Origin: Reticulitermes lucifugus
Lineage: Eukaryota > Arthropoda > Insecta > Blattodea > Rhinotermitidae
Assembly: GCA_026260175.1 (NCBI GenBank)
Contig: JAKCWW010007915.1
Span: 4,391 to 27,712 of the forward strand
Reading direction: 5' to 3'
Length of the DNA: 23,322 bases
Shown piece after piece: positions 19,949-23,322 of this stretch (the first letter of the stretch is position 1; every line of letters begins with the position of its first letter). The notes beneath the pieces were generated by a model, which ran no database searches, was not told where the DNA came from, and worked only from the letters and a program-made list of their open reading frames with translations. A program made the position numbers and the translations under genes.

Positions 19949-20280
19949 TCTCTTTAACCAACCAATGCACACTTATTATTCTTTATTATACAATACAATT
20001 TACCATAAAACTAGTCCCACATGTTTCGAATCCCTATTTTGGGATCACCATCAAGGACTTGGATTGTGAATTACACAAATAACAAATCAACAATAACGGT
20101 ACATTTTAAAAGTACGAAAGTTAAAATGTACCATTATTGTTGATTTGTAATTTGTGTAATTCACAGTCCAAGTCCCTGATGATGATCCCAAAATAGGGAT
20201 TCGAAACATGTGGGACTAGTTTTATGGCAAATTGTATTGTATAATAAAGAATAATAAGTGTGCCTTGGTGGTTAAAGAGA
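19949..20280. mobile_element. 332-bp near-perfect foldback element
   Basis: The left arm 19949-20109 is the inverse complement of the right arm 20121-20280, with about 7 mismatches and one 1-base indel (about 95% identity by eye) around an 11-base spacer. Outer ends read TCTCTTTAACCA and TGGTTAAAGAGA. Inner ends are acattttaa / ttaaaatgt. Each arm carries agtcc-(t/c)tgatg.tgatccc, aaaata, gggattcgaaacatgtggga. There is no open reading frame and no clear target duplication. The arm motif suggests two oppositely joined terminal units of a Penelope-like or other hammerhead-bearing element, but a plain foldback/MITE origin remains possible. Confidence 0.88.
20171..20217 (+). other. Hammerhead-ribozyme-like fold
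   Basis: Stem I is AGTCC (20171-20175) with GGACT (20213-20217). The core CTGATGA (20176-20182) is an exact match to the hammerhead CUGANGA. Stem II pairs GATCCC with GGGATTC around loop AAAATA (one bulged T). GAAAC follows at 20203-20207. The linker ACATGT is self-complementary, as in hammerheads that need a dimer to close stem III. Against activity: the residue at the cleavage position is G (20212), where the consensus forbids G, and an extra T separates the core from stem II. Confidence 0.4.
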
Positions 20281-22479
20281 TGTATGATAGACTAAAAATG
20301 CACGGTATGAATAATATAAAACCACACACATCTTAACAATATATGGTAAGCAAGACAGCATGGAAAGAAGGATAACGGCAAACCTCAGTATAAAGCGCTA
20401 CTCTTAATGTTAATGTTAAAGCCAACCGCTGTAGGAGGAAAAGACAGCGAGACTCAGCTGGAAGCCTGGCAAGTTTAGGTAGAAGATGATCGAATGAGTA
20501 GGCCTACTTTGCTTACGCCAAACACTTTATTGTAGTTGGACAGAGGGGCAGGCGTTTTGATAGACTAATTTTCAGAGTTCCTAAAGACCCTAAACTGTTT
20601 AATAAACTTTTAATCTTGCCAATCATCAAAGCAGTATGTTTAACGTTTGAAAGATTATAAATGCATATTCCGAGTACGCCAGCACTGTTCACCACGCGGT
20701 TCGCGATGAACACAAAAAGAATTATGAGAAAAATGATGGTACGACCATAATAATGTAACAGTTGTACAGTTAAATACGCCGGCTACCTTTAGTTATGATA
20801 ATTATGAGCTAAATTCGACATTAATGACGTGGCCTAAGAACTTCTCGTCAATCATTTCATATTAACACATGGATAACAAAACTCAAAATTAAAAGCACGC
20901 CGTTAGAGAAAAGTGTACGGCTCATTAAAATCATTTACAAAAAATTCCCAACACAATATTGCCGTCTTTCTGAACACGCATTTACATCGAAACCTGAGCT
21001 GAGTCTGGGGCAAGGCCATCAACGTGACCACATTAGCCATTTCGAGTTCGGATACCGGCCAAAGCAGATAGTTTAAACATATGCATATCAGAAGACAATG
21101 GTGACCTCTCCTTCCGTGAGGTCGCAAGCAGTACTGTGGAACATCTCATTGTCACAGTTCTCTACAGGAACAGCAGTAGAAAACGTAGAAATATAGCTCC
21201 CGGTACAGTTCTTGCAGTTGAATCATCGGCATCACATCAAAGACAGGTATGATCAACATCCGAGAGAAGACGGAAATTGATTTCTGCCCCGCGGCACAGA
21301 TTCGTGGAACCTGCTCCTACTTACACACAGAGGCAACTTTAGTGCCTTCCATGAAAAATTTCATACAAGTCTCGATAGCATGCATACAAACAATAGACAA
21401 AGACTTCCGTGAGAGATCAAAGCAAAGAGCTTGTACACTGCTGTGGGTAATACGGCCGACAGATAATGCAGTTCTTCGTATCTCGTTGATTTGACTTTGA
21501 TTTATTGCCATTTAAATACAGGGTTGGGGAAGGAGAAGTAGGAAGAGGAGAAACGATGACAACACCCCCCCCCCAAGCCCCAACATAAATTATGGTGTAA
21601 CTATATCCTATCTCATTCTCTTCCAACATTTTGTCTTACAATAATAACATTCAAAGTCCTCATTGACTTCCTTTATGTAACAATTGAACTATTGTTTTTC
21701 TTCTCTGTTGCACCATGCGGGAAGATGGTTCCTGTTGGGTCTATAATTGAATTTGTTATACGTTCATCTCCAGGGGTGCAAACATATGACAAGGAATTTC
21801 TTTACATCTCTTTTTATACTCTATAAATAGCTATGCACGTCTTCTGTGTTTATGCGAATGTCAGTCTGCACAATCTGAACAAATCACTAAGCTTCACAAA
21901 ACGCGGTGATCACATTCGGTGAAAATCAAAAGATCTGCAACAAACGATTGCGGTGTCTTTCAAATGACTATCCGAACATTCGCCTGGAGTAACGGAGGAA
22001 AATCACGAAAAAGCCCGCAGTCAGTGCGTTCTGTATTTCTGCCGAGATTCAAATATGATATTTCCGAAACACAAGTCACAAGCATTACCACTTAAGCTGA
22101 TTGCCCCAGTTTCTGAGTTCATTATATCTATGTACGTACAACGTAACATTAAGGCGCGTTCCCGTAACCATTGTTGCCGTGGAAACGCAATAAGTATTAC
22201 ATATTCTGAGTGTGTGTAGCCTTAGCTATTCAGCATGCAAAGCGCATGCACCATATTATATAGTCATCTGTCGTCTGTCTGCTCTACCATATTTTTCCAC
22301 ATTATCTCATAAAGGGCGCGATTTTCGGAAAAACATTACTGAACATAAAATGTTTTTTTTTATTTTCTCTACAACATTTGTCTGAAACATTTCTCATTCT
22401 AAGAAGAATTAAGCGAGATATTATCATAAATGTACATACGTCTTCATGTAAAGTACCCGTTATTCTTGTCAGATTTTAA
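20281..22479. other. Unassigned DNA with poly-C tract
   Basis: No gene is recognised. Frames 20513-20713 (minus), 20903-21127 (minus), 21249-21494 (plus) and 21417-21629 (minus) have no domain and overlap antisense in part. A C10 run lies at 21565-21574. A caggggtgcaaac string at 21772-21784 resembles a hAT end but has no partner. Confidence 0.5.
21565..21574. repeat. Poly-C tract (C10)
   Basis: Ten consecutive C bases after a purine-rich gaaggagaagtaggaagagg stretch. Confidence 0.97.
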
Positions 22480-22532
22480 TGAAACTTGAATTTTCTAGAT
22501 AGATATTCGAAAAATAATCAAAGATCGAATTA

Positions 22533-22588
22533 CATGAAAATCCGTCCAGTGGGAGCCGAGTTGTTCCATGCGGACGGACGGACGGACA
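22533..22588. repeat. Degenerate insect-type repeat with (CGGA)n
   Basis: attacatgaaaatccgtcca, then tgggagccgagttgttcc, then four CGGA units and cagaaaggc. The layout is the same as at 17185-17270. Confidence 0.6.
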
Positions 22589-23260
22589 GAAAGGCATGAC
22601 AAAACTTACAATTTTGCGAACGCTTTTAAGAACACACGAAACTATGCAAGAGAGAGTATAAAATGAAAGCTACTGTGCCTAAATGTTAACCAACATCAGC
22701 ATTTCCCAACATTTCTGGTACGGCAGGCACCTTAACAATGTCTTTAACACTTATCCAACAATCGTGAAGGAATGAATAATAGCCTGAATCATGCCGTCAG
22801 ATTCTCCCCCCCCCTTTATTTCAATACTCGCAACAATCAGATATGATTGTAATTCATAGCCTTCTTGTGAGCTGACAAAATTCGATTGTGCACGCATTTT
22901 GAAATTGGTATTAAGTATATCTCATAGTTTTAAGTTAAGAATATTAACTCTGTTAATCAGCAAGTACAAGATGTTAAGAAAACAATATGCCGGCCGAATC
23001 TATTGACAGCTGGTGGGAAGATACAACATTCTACCCTATGTTTACTAGGAGTACTGCGAATTCAAAAACTTCTGTGTTTTTCGTCGGAAAAAAATACATT
23101 TTATAGTCCCGTTCCAGTGATATTTTTTTTCACTGCGTGCTGTAAATAAAACGTCCAGTTGATGCGTGAAACACTTAGGTATTGTGTGAAATAACGAAAT
23201 TGTGCCCTGTAACGGTAACGAATACACATGCCACAAAAAGCACCTAAAGGGATACTAACA
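22589..23260. other. Unassigned AT-rich DNA
   Basis: No gene is seen. A C9 run is at 22806-22814. The minus frame 23045-23236 (63 codons) is unrecognised. Confidence 0.5.
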
Positions 23261-23322
23261 GCCGATCCCAGTGGCCGCGCGGTCTAAGGCGTTGGTCTAC
23301 GGCCGCTCGCTTACTGGGATTG
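23261..23322 (+). mobile_element. SINE family A, tRNA-like head (cut by window edge)
   Basis: It starts gccgatcccagtggccgcgc and continues ggtctaaggcgttggtctac (A-box region), up to ctgggattg just before the expected B box. It matches the heads at 1-58 (inverse) and 10500-10554 (inverse). The body lies beyond the window. Confidence 0.88.

Overview
The window reads as non-coding animal nuclear DNA, most likely from an insect. It is AT-rich and contains no long open reading frame: the longest is about 105 codons and lies inside a SINE. There is no convincing multi-exon gene, rRNA or canonical tRNA. It is filled with fragments of retrotransposons and DNA transposons and with microsatellites. The repeat types (tRNA-headed SINEs, LINE tails with a PEGKR-PLGRPRRRW-type C-terminus) resemble what I remember of cockroach and termite (Blattodea) genomes, Periplaneta in particular. 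That attribution comes from memory, not from a search.

Layout. Both window ends are the tRNA-like head of one SINE family (A) in opposite orientation (1-58 minus, 23261-23322 plus). Two more family A copies lie inside (6661-6880 plus, 10308-10554 minus). A second SINE family (B) is at 2921-3075, 4330-4591 and 9792-10060. A third (C) is at 3076-3208 and 13245-13524. Six 3'-terminal scraps of what looks like one LINE family are at 5954-6138, 6302-6420, 10843-11105, 15725-16103, 16720-17045 and 19376-19530, in both orientations. A hAT-like MITE with recognisable terminal inverted repeats and an imperfect 8-bp target duplication is at 11994-12162, and a second hAT-like terminus at 14160-14239. 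Simple repeats (AT, AC, AAT, TAG, GTTA, GGAC, poly-C) are scattered throughout.

The most interesting part is 18.7-20.3 kb. It holds two separate inverted-repeat structures. One is a near-perfect 332-bp foldback (arms of about 160 bp, 11-nt spacer). The other is a 53-bp inverted pair. Both contain a hammerhead-ribozyme-like core (CTGANG- / stem / -GAAAC-) followed by a short self-complementary stem III. This suggests remnants of Penelope-like elements or a related hammerhead-carrying retroelement. Each visible copy has at least one departure from the catalytic consensus, so activity is doubtful.

There is no pathway or operon here. The elements are related to each other by transposition, not by cellular function.
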